The notes under the pieces are model-generated. The model ran no database searches. It saw nothing but the letters and a program-made list of their open reading frames with translations, and was not told the origin of the DNA. This document shows positions 45,771-57,386 of a stretch of 64,000 nt of DNA, one piece after another (position 1 is the stretch's first letter; every line of letters starts with the position of its first letter). The DNA is taken from assembly GCF_028769735.1 (NCBI RefSeq), contig NC_088171.1, positions 71,751,216-71,815,215 on the forward strand, given 5' to 3'. The DNA comes from Zonotrichia leucophrys gambelii (taxonomy: Eukaryota > Chordata > Aves > Passeriformes > Passerellidae). The position numbers were made by a program, and so were the translations under genes.

Positions 45771-47689
45771 GATACACTGTTGACTTTTAAATAAACAGTG
45801 GTAATTCTGGATGATGATCCAGGCATCACAGAAAGTCCACTGTTCTGTTCACTGTTGTAACCCTTATGGCAAGAAAATACTTTAGAAAAAGTGCTTCAGA
45901 ACTGGGGACATGGGTACCAACAGCTCAAAAAAAAACTTTTGGATGAGGGGAAAATGATCTATTTAACAGAAAGAAAGGTAACAAAGTAATATGTGATGAC
46001 TAATTCCTTAAAGAAATTAAATCAGATAAACCCTCTATTCTTAGACAAGAGAACCTGGCAGTGAAGCTGAACACAATGCAACAATTTGATGTCTTCAGTG
46101 AAGAACTCATTACTGGAAAAAAATACTTGAGGCAAAGTACTGTTTGGGACTTCATTTAAGCTGTACTTGAGTCCACAGCCTTTTTCAATTGTATTAACAT
46201 CTCTGTTGAGGAGATACAAGCATTGATACCATGGGACATAACCTAACAACTAAATTTTCAATGTTAGGAGAGACTTTCCCAATGAACAAATGACTCTCTT
46301 TCTTGCATTCCCCTTTGGAATATAATCTGTTGACCATTTCTTGCTATGTGGATGATAAGAATCACTACACTGTGTCAGAACATGTCCTCCTGGTTAATGC
46401 CTGAAAGCTATTAAGAACATAAGCAGAACCACATTTAAATGCTCTAATTTAAGGGCATCTCTCTTTAGTCAATTATGTCACACCAAAGAGCAGTTGTTTC
46501 GTATCAATAGAGATTTCAATTATTTTTTTTTTTCAGAAAAAGACACAGAAATTATATTGTGAGACTTTTATGCTTTAAAATGCACTGGGAGAGTAGGGGA
46601 CAGGTGTTCAGCACATTAAAAAATAAAAAAAAAAAGCGGTTAAAGAGTGTTTCTCTAGGCATAGCTTCATCTACCTGACTCAGCACAAATGCCAAAGTAC
46701 GATGGAGAAATGAAACAGAAGAATCAGCTCTGTGCTGCCTGGAGTCTATTCACAGGGCATAAGTATTAGATATCCTCTTCTTTTAATTAATGTTTTCCCT
46801 TTTGACATTACGCTGGAGACTGTGACTGAACTTCATTCCTCAACAGCAGCCTATGGCAATCAACAGAGCTCTCTGGGAAAACAGTCTGCCCAGAAGCGCT
46901 TAGCAGAAACTAGGAGAAAAATGGATGGATAAGAAAAGCTTCTACAGAAGAGCATTTATTTACTGCAGACTATTTGTTGACATTAACCACTTCTTCTGAC
47001 TGTGGGTAGCCCATAGGGAGATGATGTGATATGTATGAACTGATCTGTCATTCAAAGAGTGCCCTACGGATGCTTGGTCGAGAACACAATTCAGCTGGCT
47101 ACTTTTTCATCAGCTGAACATTTAAGGTTTAGTTAAACTTACCTGAAGTTCATTAGTGAAGTGACTCTGTCAGTCATTACACCCATATGGTGGCATTTTT
47201 GCTTCTTGGCTGCCTCATCTATATAACCAAGACAAGAAAGTCTCCTGGAAAGTCAACAGACAGCAGTGAAACTGTGCTGGGGCTTGAATTTTCTTCAGAA
47301 AGAGAGGGCTTAGAAGAAAAAAGGGGACATTCTAGGAAAGCAATGAAAGCAAAATATTAGCACAAGTTGTTTGAAGTCTTGTCTTGCACCTTTATGTAAG
47401 AAGATCCCACCAAACTGGAGTGCAGGCACAGAGCCTCTCCATGATTTACATGCTTTTGGGATAGTGCCTATTTGCTATTCCTACATGCCCTGATGAGTGT
47501 AATTTGCTTCATGTTTTTGACATCTATAGTATCATTTTGATTGGAGGATATGTCCACCTGGAGCAGCTAAAGGAGTTTCACGAGTGTCATCTGTCCTCTT
47601 AACTGGAAACTGAGAGCCAGCTCAAGTCTAGAAGCTATTTAACTTAAGAAAAAATAAAACTCGCTGCACTGAATCACAGAGATGTGTCC
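45771..47689. other. Unique noncoding DNA
   Basis: No gene is recognised. A T run followed by CAG (46521-46537) imitates a splice acceptor, and an A run occurs at 46619-46635. Frames are short. Confidence 0.55.
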
Positions 47690-47772
47690 TGATGGATGGC
47701 AGTGCTGAATTCATGGTTGGACTCAAGGATCTTAGGGATATTTTCCAACCTTAATGATTCTATGATTCTGTT
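47690..47772 (+). mobile_element. CR1 LINE 3' tail fragment
   Basis: A short plus-strand CR1 3' end: TTCATGGTTGGACTCAAGGA, ATCTTAGGGATATTTTCCAA, then CCTTAATGATTCTATGATTC. Only the 3' untranslated tail is present, so this is a strongly 5'-truncated insertion. Confidence 0.85.
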
Positions 47773-50700
47773 TTAAACATTTCAGATCTCTATCATTTTA
47801 GCAAAATCACTCTGGCACTCTTGTGTCTGAAGCAGCCTGAAAAGCATTCCAAAGGGAAAAAACCCAAAGGGAGTGCTCCTGAGAAGTGACTTACCTTTTC
47901 TCAGCAAGATCAGTTCACAACTAGTGTCATTCTCCATTATATCCTTTTTTCCTTCTACTCATAGTCTTGATGATGAAAGTGGTAGTGAATGTGACACCCT
48001 TTTCTGCAGTCTTCCTGATTTTTAATTGCTGTGATCTTTCATGTTTGAAATCCTTCATCCTGCCAGAATTTAAAAATAAAATCTCTTGCTGAAGATCTGG
48101 TTTTCTGTTTTGTATCTCAGAGAAAGTGTCCTTTGGTCACATAGCCCACAGATGTTCCAGTGTGTAGCTGTACTTTTTGTCCTAGTTTAGTCTTAGCTCT
48201 TCCTTTGAACTACAAGATCTGAACACAGCTTTAAGCATGAATGCTGGACATTCACCTCACTGGATTCATACAACTACAGAACCTGAGAGCAGCTCATCTG
48301 CTAAAGACCAAGAAGCCCATTACCTTAGCATTTTCCAGCAGAACCCCAAGAAGGAACTCTTTCACACACACTGTTCTGTTCCTCATGAAACAGGTTAAAT
48401 CTGTCCTGCTACCTACAACAGAATGTAGCTCAAGATAGTTTCATCTATCTTGAGCTTTCATCATTTGTTTTCTTGTTTAAAATGTGATGTAAGATTGCAA
48501 AGCAGAATTAATTTTAAAATCAGTCCTAAACTTAGGGCTATGTACTTTGTTTTAGAGGCATTGCTTTGGTATCAGTGGAACTTTTGAAGCACTAATAAAG
48601 ATTCACACAAAAAATATAAATTCTAACTCAAAATTAGATATAAAAGTAAGAGATTTGAATCTCTCTTGTCTCCACTACTCAACCTTCTTACCTTCAAAAC
48701 CAGCAAAATATTAAAAGTCAGAGAAAAATTAACCTGGTTTACATGACCTATGCTATGATTATCTACCAAATGTGTTGAATTCACCTTCAAAAATTCCAAA
48801 AGGACAAGAATTTCTTTCTTTGTATATCTGTGATATATTTGTATACATAAAATTGTACAATGTGAATCACAATATGGTGTTTTTCCCCCTTTTCACCCTT
48901 CACCTCAGCAAACACAGAGGAGTCATTTGGCTCCCAACATGAATCTCAGTCCTAGGTGTTCATATACTAGGTATTGGTTCTGACCCCATCCTTACTTTCT
49001 ACATTTCCATGTATGGTTTGCTCTCTCTTGCTATTTCCTTCAACATTACAGTTCTTCTGTCCTTGCTCATCTTCCTATTTCCATCTAAGAGTGATACATT
49101 CGTGTACATAGGAAGAGTGTCAGCTGAAGCCTTGAGGTGACACCTAAGAATTTTGTTGAAATAATATTGCAAATTCCCCAAGCAAAGCAGTTAGAAATAC
49201 AGCAAATTTGAGCCTGAGCCTGCTTCCATTAAGATATAAGAAAAAATTTTTGAAGGAGTAGCAGGGTAAAGAGAAGGGAAAAGGCCACTGCAGACAAATC
49301 ACAGATTATTTTGGTTTTTATAATTTCAGTTGCACTGCACTATAACACATTAATTATAACTATTAAAATGGTTTACATGCATTAAAACTGGACGGGCACC
49401 ACATCATAGCCTTCCCCCAGTAGTTTTACATTTAGGCTTGAGACATCTATTGCACCTGGACCTAGCTAAAAGACATTGATGTTTCTTGAGGGAACAAGCA
49501 CCAAGGCAATGAGCTGGGTTGCTGTTAAATGAGCATCTACCTTTTGTACACAGGGTTGTGAATTTCACCCCCAGGTGTTCTCTCAGTGAGTCAATGTTAC
49601 TTGTAGGCTGCAGCTAAATGCATCCATGTTTGTCTGGTTGAACACTGCTAATTTTATAGCACCTATTTATGGAGTTATTTGTAATTTTCAAAAGTGTTGT
49701 GGTTGTATAGTCCCCTCTATCACAGTGAATAGCTCGCTGAAACCACCAAGAGCCAAGAAATGTCTGTCAGCTATTTTTTAGTTCGCTAACAGCAGGGCTC
49801 TTTTATATTTTTCAGATAAAGTTAATGGATGCAGTTTTTGCACTGCCACATTTATAAACAATTTGCTTTAAGGGCTGCTAAAAAATACTTGCAAAACATC
49901 ATTTACGGAGCGAAAGTAGAGTATTTATGCAATATAGTGTTTATATCTTGTGGAATGACAGACACGCTGTTTAAGGAGATGTTGCTTTTCTCTCAGAAGT
50001 GAAGCACTTGGTTATACTCTATAGTTATTAATTCACTTGGTGGTAGTTGTTACTTAAATACCTCCTGTCTAATCCCTGTGCACAGACTTGTGGACCTGGC
50101 AACCAGCAGAGATGCCTGGTAACATTTGCTGGGAAGTAACAGCAGCTCCTGGCTCACTCCTCTGCCAGGGCAACCCAAATATTGCATTGATGTGGTGCTT
50201 TTCCTCATATTTAAGTAGTCAGACCTCTTTTCTTTGGTTATTCCTTCCCTATCAAATTATTCTGTCAGTTTTGGTTTATGTCTTGTTCATTTAGTTTTAC
50301 TATCACATGTATATATGTACTCAGCTCTATTAACACATATTCTCCAAACACATATAATTAATGGTAGGGAAGTAATAAATGTCCATTTGGCTTTTACAAA
50401 TTATCTGCATAGTTGCACCTGCAAAAGTTTGTCTCATTATACTCAAGAAAGCATTAATCTAGTGTAAATAAAGAGGAGTTTTATTGCCCTTAGTGTGATT
50501 AAACCATGAATAACTAGGGTGGAAGTGGAATTTGTGAAAAGGCTGTTGTTTAAAAAGAGTACAGTTGCACTTCTGAGAAAATCTTCCATGATCTCTAAGT
50601 TAACCACATCAAACATTGCAGAGAAAGAGAGATGGGGGTACAAAAGCAAATGGGGGGAAATTTGGAGTATAGGGTTAGATTACCTGAGCATGTCTCTGCA

Positions 50701-53700
50701 CAGCTGCTGAGATACAGCTTATTTCCCATTGGTTTTAATTGCTAAGTCAAAGGGTAACTGCATGAAAATACAAAAATTTCTTCTGAATCTCCTTTTACTA
50801 ATCTAATCTCCTTTTACTAAGAAGACAAATCAAATCCCTAACTATTGAATCATTTACAGAACATCATGATTTCCACGGGTTGTTCTGAGGATAGTATAGC
50901 AGTTGAAAACAGATCAAGTTGTTCTTAGTTTACAAGCTGTCAGTCCAGATCCACATTCTTTTTAATAACAATAAAAAACATGTTCAGTTTGTCTGGCTTT
51001 TACTTTTTATTTTTGTTGTGCCATAAAGACACAATTTGGACTGGATTTGGGATGGTTCTTTTCCCCTTAAGCGCTTCTATAGAAAAAAAAAGGTTTCTAT
51101 TTAGCAACAGCATGTTATTATGTGCAGTTTGCCTGCTGTCCATACAACAGCTTTAATGCATAGCTGCAGAGTTCTCTAAGACAGAAACTTAAAAGTTGGA
51201 AATTATGCAGCACCTCACAAGATCCTCTTACAGTGTAAATTAGCACCCAAAGACAATGCTGATTCATACAATTTCTCACTTTCTCGTCCTGCATGTTAGA
51301 TTCAGAAAAGATTTAAAAGTAATGGATCTGAATTTTCATTTCTCCCTCATTTACTTGTTAGCTACTTAAGTATCAATTAGTTGTACAGAGAAATAGACTG
51401 AAAAATGGTAGTGATCTGTAATAATGGGAGAATTGGAACAGAAAGTAAATCCCATGAAATTCTAATGCTCTTTAATGCTGGAGGTTATGACTTCTCCCTG
51501 CCAGTACCTAATGCTTTTGCTGATGTAGAACACCAAAGGGAAGGTATGAAGTAATATCCTACTTGGTGGCCTGGAGAGGAAAAGAGCAATAACAGAATAG
51601 AGAACAGCTCCTAGGGAAGGGAATTTTCATTGTTGTTAGCTTTGCTAATGAAACTAATTGTGAAGTAGCAAATGTGGAACCTTCATTCAGCATTTATACC
51701 TCTAGGAAGGAGAATAGCGTGAAGAAAAGTAAAAGCAGAGGTTATCTGCTTTTCTAGGAAACTCCTCTTGCACAGAACAAATCAGCTGGGAACTGGGGTT
51801 TCACTGTAAACAGCTGTTCTCAGTGGATGCATTTCAATCACTCTCTGTTGGGATTACAATACATTCATATGCCAGCTGCAAAAATCAACTGGTATTATAG
51901 TGTGTTTGCAAAATGGAAACAAGTACTGCAAAATACATGTTCTAAGGTCCCTGCAGGAACCTAAATACCAGAGCAGACATACCAGAGAAAAAAATCAAGA
52001 GAATGGCATCTTGTAGTGAAAGCTATTATTAGAAATGCAAATAAGAGGTATACGGCAAAACACCAAACTGATGTTTCTCAGTAACAGTGAGGATTGCCTA
52101 TGCCTCCAAAATGCAGCTAAAACTGAGTCTGAAAGAAAGATTCCCACAGTTCCAGCTCTCCACCCTCCATCCCTGTCACTTATACTTGCTAAAATAAAGT
52201 TTGTAGAAAGTTATAGTGCTCATCAAAAAATATGGCTCTCAAACATCTAGCCCCAAGTATGCACAAGCATGCTGACTGCATACTTGTCAGTTTTAATGTT
52301 GTAGAAGATCAAATTTTCCAGGAAAATGCAAACAACTTTAGCAGCAGGTGGCTGAAGCATAGCCTTCAGAAAGCTGTTAAGAACCATTTTTGTCTGGGAA
52401 ATAAAACATGGTTGCAAGCTATGTTATTTGCACTTACTGATTCAGTGAAAAGAGTTGCCTTATGTTTAATTCATATTGTAGTCCTGGCTTGGGCAGGCTT
52501 AGAACAGTCAAGTTTTACAAATCCATGTGTTTAAGGGACTCTGGTAGTGGCTGTTTACACTGTCCCCCATGTTGTTTTGAGATTGTGTCTCTTATGGGCA
52601 GAGACAAGAGCTGAAACAGATGAAGGGTTATGTGAGGGAGGGAGAGAAAGGTACCAGTATCCACAGGAAGGGCAAAATATGTCAACAGGGTGCAGGGCCA
52701 TGGATCAGTGGCAGATCAAGCAAACAAAATGACTGGGGCAGCACCATTCTTTTTTAACTATAAACCTCCACTTAATGGTATATTCAGCACCACATGCAAA
52801 ATCAATACCCTAATTGCAGGCTGTATTACATCTCAATAAGGATTTATTTTTGCATCATTGGTGGAAGAATTTTAAAGAAAAGGTACATACATTCTTTTAT
52901 ATTTTCTCTGCCCCCTCTGCCCCCACCCTTTTTCTTTTTTTTTCTTTTTAAGAAAAATCACTACAGCTCTCCTAAGCAGACAGAAGAAATTACATCCTGC
53001 TAACAGAAGACTGCTCCTGTTACAGGGTGGTGAGTGCTCTCATTCAGTGACCAGCTTCCCATCTTCAGAGGGAAGTTATTATTGCCAGTTACTGCCTTCT
53101 GTCAAACATGGGCACTGATGATTCATCAGAATAGGTTAATTTCACAGGAAAAGGTCACTCTGCATATGTTACAACATTTATTTGCTAATTTGGTCAGGTC
53201 AAGAGCCCTTCAAAACATGGGGTCTGCCTCGTCATTACTGAGTATACACAATCCGGAGTGAAGGTTTTGGATGCATTTTTGTTCCAAAAAAAAAGTACTT
53301 TGTAAATAAAACCAAACCACCCTACATACACATTGGACATATTTAAGTTTAAAAATTAACGCAAAATCCTGTCCAGACTTTCTTGCAGAAATTTTCATCA
53401 AAACATACATCCCACTCAGAGACAATTTCTTTGCTAAAAGCAGCTGCACTTTTTCAAATTGACCACAAGATTTTGTATAGAGCAGGATTTCTGTGGTAGT
53501 GGACATATTTTCATTTACTTTCATGTTTTTTCTCACATTAATTATTATGGTCATGGAAGAAAGGGACAAAGGGGGCTATGAATAAACAGGACTTCTGCCC
53601 CTGCCAAACTCCTGGGCAGCATGTGAGCACTGTGCTGGACAAAGGATGTCTGTACCTGGACCAAAGCAGCAGATGCCCTCCTTTTTAGATTCCTCACAAA

Positions 53701-54180
53701 AACCCAAAAAATCTTCCAACTTCCTTGTACATTTTCCAATACCTCCCTCACTAACACTTTAGTGGAGCAAGAGGCTGATGGTATACTTTTATGACAATAT
53801 CAGCTAAAATAAATGCTGCTATGACTTGAGGTTTCACTAGACTCCCTTGGGAATGTGATGTTGATGGGTAGATACTAAAAAGGCAGACTCAGCTGTTCAC
53901 ATAGACACAAAACACTTCAAAACTCCTTCCTAAAAACCAAAAACCCATCACAGTGTTCCAGGGTTTTAATGCTGGCAAGAGAATATGGAGTCAAAGACCA
54001 AATAATGAGGTGAAAGCCATATTGATATTCCATTCCACAAGAAAAAAATATTTGAAGTACTCTGAAAAAATAATTAGATAATGTCAAAGGTGCACCTATG
54101 CAGCAGCTGAAAATTATAGCAAGTAATACTCAGTCCTTCACCCTCCACACAGGTTGGGACTGAGGCAACAACACAAATAA
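47773..54180. other. Unique noncoding DNA, no gene recognised
   Basis: No gene is recognised. A partial duplication of AATCTCCTTTTACTA lies at 50785-50819. The segment 49690-50060 is AT-rich yet keeps several CpGs and a TTTATAAACAAT motif (49851-49862), so it could be a conserved noncoding element. Open frames up to about 119 codons (53210-53569 minus) show nothing I recognise. Confidence 0.6.
50785..50819 (+). repeat. 19-20 bp partial tandem duplication
   Basis: AATCTCCTTTTACTA occurs twice with a short AATCT-type spacer, a small local duplication. Confidence 0.75.
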
Positions 54181-54185
54181 AGACC
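54181..54185. repeat. Target-site duplication, left copy (AGACC)
   Basis: AGACC precedes the LTR end TGTCATGG and is matched exactly at 55517-55521 after the other end. Confidence 0.85.
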
Positions 54186-54307
54186 TGTCATGGTTTGAGC
54201 CTGGCACAGAGCCAGTGCCCCCCATGAAATTGCCCTCACCCTGGTGTCTGCTGTGAGATGTGACCAGGAATAAGCAAAACAGGCTTTAGCTTAAACATAA
54301 AGAACTC

Positions 54308-54313
54308 TTTATT
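54308..54313 (-). terminator. LTR poly(A) signal AATAAA (copy 2)
   Basis: AATAAA on the minus strand in the same position as in copy 1, about 120 bp before the LTR 3' end. Confidence 0.7.
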
Positions 54314-55047
54314 ACCTAAACTACAGGAAAATAGGGAAAGACCATAAGGAAAAGAAAAAAAATTGAAAATCTTACAAAAACCACTTTCCTCCTCCCCACT
54401 ACCTGACTTTCCCAATCCGATACATTCTCCCAAAACACCCAACTGCCCAGCCTGGCACCACACTTTAGTATACTCAAACTTCAGTTCATGAAGAGGAAAG
54501 GAGTCCTTCTTGTTCCATAGGCTTCCCCTGGAAACACACGGAAACCTCGTGTGCTTCCCTGTCACTTCGGCACCGCCCGGAAAAAAAAGTCCTTTTGCCG
54601 CTTGTGACATCTTCCTTCCATGCCCAGTGCTCTCACCACTGACGCATGGACCAGAGCTGCTTTTAGGGTTGTCTTTCAAGGATGCCTTGTCTCACTCCAA
54701 AAAGGCACAGTCTCTGCTTTGGGACATCTGTCCCCCCCATATTTTTCCAACCCCCTGGGGCCGGGGGGTCCTCACGATGAACCCTCCTGGTTCTGAGCCA
54801 CTGCTTCCCCCTAAGTGCAGTCTGTGTCACAGGAACAACTGAGTCCATGGCCACAAGAAAAGTCCAGCCAAAAGGCCACTCCAAATCATCTCTCCCCATT
54901 CAATCATCTCCACGTTCTTCGGGCCAGGTCCTTGTCTCATCTCATCTCTTATCTCCCTTCTTATTCAGCTTCGAGGAGGATTAGCATTTTTGCAAGGCCC
55001 CAATCATGAAAGAAAGGGGTTAAAACTTTCAGTCTGCGGCACTCCCA

Positions 55048-55069
55048 CACACGCTGCCCACACGCTGCC
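55048..55069 (-). repeat. 11-bp tandem duplication private to LTR copy 2
   Basis: CACACGCTGCC is present twice in direct succession (55048-55058, 55059-55069, plus-strand reading). I see no such duplication at the matching place in copy 1. Confidence 0.8.
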
Positions 55070-55462
55070 GCTCCGGCCGGGCACTCTTCCCCCCCCCTTC
55101 TCCTCCTGGGCCAGCTGCTATCACATTCGGTGTCGCCGGCTCTCTCTCTCTCTCCCTCCTGGGGAGGATGGGGGGAGAAGATGGCTGCCCGAGAGCTGAC
55201 TCTCTGGGATCTTTCCACCCTTCCATCCTCGAGGCCTCCTCACCTCCCATCTCTGTCCAGGCCCAGGGCCTACCACGTGGCTGCCCCTCCCCCGCCCAGC
55301 AGCAGCGACTGGACAGGGGAGGGTGATCTGACCTCTTCGCCGCGACGTCCCAAGAGAGCCTCCCAGGGCCAAAGCCCTGCTTTTAACCCCTGTGTATTCT
55401 CGGAGGTGTGTCCAAACCCCACTGGCTACACCAGGTGCCAGTCTCAAACTCAAAACCTTCAT

Positions 55463-55511
55463 TGGTTTGACCACAGCTTCCCAGAATTCCCACTTCTTCC
55501 TGGTCAAACCA
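55463..55511 (-). promoter_or_regulatory. Conserved inverted repeat at LTR start (copy 2)
   Basis: TGGTTTGACC (55463-55472) and GGTCAAACCA (55502-55511) form the same perfect 10-bp arms with a 29-nt loop as in copy 1. Confidence 0.6.
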
Positions 55512-55516
55512 CCACA

Positions 55517-55521
55517 AGACC
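55517..55521. repeat. Target-site duplication, right copy (AGACC)
   Basis: AGACC immediately after the LTR, identical to 54181-54185. Confidence 0.85.
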
Positions 55522-57361
55522 ACGCATTTAAACTCAGATGTGGAATGAGACAAGTTTCCTTTGTCAATTTAGGTGTATATATAGATATATATATCTATAT
55601 GTAGGCATTCACGTAGAGATGAGACAGCTCACAGATAGTCTTCCTCTCCCCTGTCCCTGACTTCACATCACCACCCCACCTGCCACCTGCTGAAAATTGC
55701 CCTGCCCCAACCAGTGGCAGCACATGCAGAACCCTCAGTATTAACAAACCATTTTTCTTAAAATCAGCACCCTTGGTGTCAGCAGCATGGTTAGTACTTA
55801 GTCTTCTCTACAAGTGCTTTAAGTAATTTAATATCCTCCAGGGAAGGCAGTGATGCTATCAGTTATATAATTAATTCTGAGCATGGCATTTCTAACTATA
55901 GACTAATGTGGTGCAAAGTCAGCCGTGGGTGGGTAGAGCTCAGAAAGGAGAAGAGATGTGGATATCACCCAGAGAGGCACCACAGTGAAGCATCAGGTCT
56001 TGTCATACAGGGCTTTTTTTTGCTGAACAGGTGAGGACATCAAGATGAATTTTTGCAAAAGGTTATGCTTGTTACCTCCCTGGACAGTCCAAACCATGCC
56101 ATTACAGATACACTGCTGGGCAAAGAAGAGTCACTGGGGCTACAGAATTTCTTCGCTTTTTAAAGGCCTTTTGCAACCCTCCTGGAAAATCATGGAGACT
56201 CAGATCCCTCAAGACACTGTGAGTCACAAAACACACCCTCTTATGGATAAGGCACACTGTGCTCAGCTGCTGTACCTAAAATCTCTGCAAATGATGAAGA
56301 TATTCTGAGACAGGCTGTGAAATATTCCAGGCCTGATCCACTGACCAACAGATCATTAACTTGGAAATAAGACATGGAAGGTTCACCTAAAGCCTGACAT
56401 CAGAAAAGTCTGATCAATTCTAAGTTGTGAAGTGGGTAGTAGTAATAGCATTTTTTTCACTTCTGATGTAGCTATTTTGTAAAAGGTGTGTTATTTTTAG
56501 CCAGGACCTTTTTAGAGGTATGCTACTGGGCTGATTCATACATTGTGATACACTTGCAAATGTAGAGCTTTTGGGGCTCTTATGATGGCAAACAGGCAGA
56601 ATCAACCACATTGAGAGAAGTGCTAAAGTTACATGGCTACAATTTCCAAAAGTAACTTCTGGATGTCACTGAAGAATCCTTGTCCAGAATTATTAGCTGA
56701 ATTTTGAAAAAAATATCTAGGCTCTCTGTATCCAAATCCATATATTGTATCCAAATAAATTCTAAGCTGATTATCCATCAGCTTGATCTAATCCAGTCAG
56801 AATTTAACAGAGGAAGAAAAGTATAAAACTGAAAATACTGGAATATTGCAAGATAAAAATCATGTGAATTTTAATCCCAACCACATGCTGGTGGATGTTC
56901 CACTCAAACTATGCTGTAAGGCTTAAATAGTAGCTAAAGAAATAAACTGTTGAGAGACAGGAACAAGACAGCAGGAAAACAATCTTTCTAGCTATGTGTT
57001 TTACATTCTGCTATTATCTTCAGGAAATCCTTCCTTCTTCCTTGAGTTGGAGGGAAAAAACACCCGCTGGACTCAGATGCTAATTATCGCAAAGATTATT
57101 TCCACAAAGGTGGCAAAGCAAAAGTACTGCAGGAATATCACAGCAGGTTTCAAGTTAGACTGATCTTGTTCTACAGTGATTTGAAGGGTCTATTAAACCA
57201 GGTTTTAGCATTAGCTAACTGATAGGCCAGTAGAACCACAAAGCATGAAAGTAAAATTATCTTCCAATTTAAATAAACCCAGACAATCTCAGAATCCTAA
57301 GAGAAAAGAACAGGTACCATCACTGCTTTATTTCTTCAAGAAGTCTAGTAATGTTGCTTTA

Positions 57362-57386
57362 AAACAAACAAACAAACAAACAAAAA
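57362..57386. repeat. CAAA simple repeat
   Basis: Successive AAAC/CAAA units in an AT-rich context, a short microsatellite. Confidence 0.85.

Larger units (their letters stand above)
54186..55516 (-). mobile_element. Solo LTR, 1.3-kb family, copy 2
   Basis: A 1331-bp LTR on the minus strand, closely related over its whole length to the one at 20375-21693. On the minus strand it begins TGTGGTGGTTTGACC (55516) and ends CTCAAACCATGACA (54186). Both the TG...CA ends and a perfect 5-bp flanking duplication (AGACC) are intact. It keeps the 5' hairpin (55463-55472 with 55502-55511), the GC-rich core and the AATAAA signal (54308-54313). Differences from copy 1 include an 11-bp tandem duplication (55048-55069) and a shorter GGCC run. 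No retroviral genes adjoin it. The frames of up to 148 codons within it are accidental. Confidence 0.93.

Noticed and set aside
46505..46560. Pyrimidine tract plus CAG resembling a splice acceptor
   Set aside because: The downstream frame closes quickly with no recognisable coding sequence, and T runs are common here.
54236..55567. Frames of up to 148 codons in LTR copy 2
   Set aside because: Same reason as copy 1. They run across LTR regulatory sequence and into flanking DNA.
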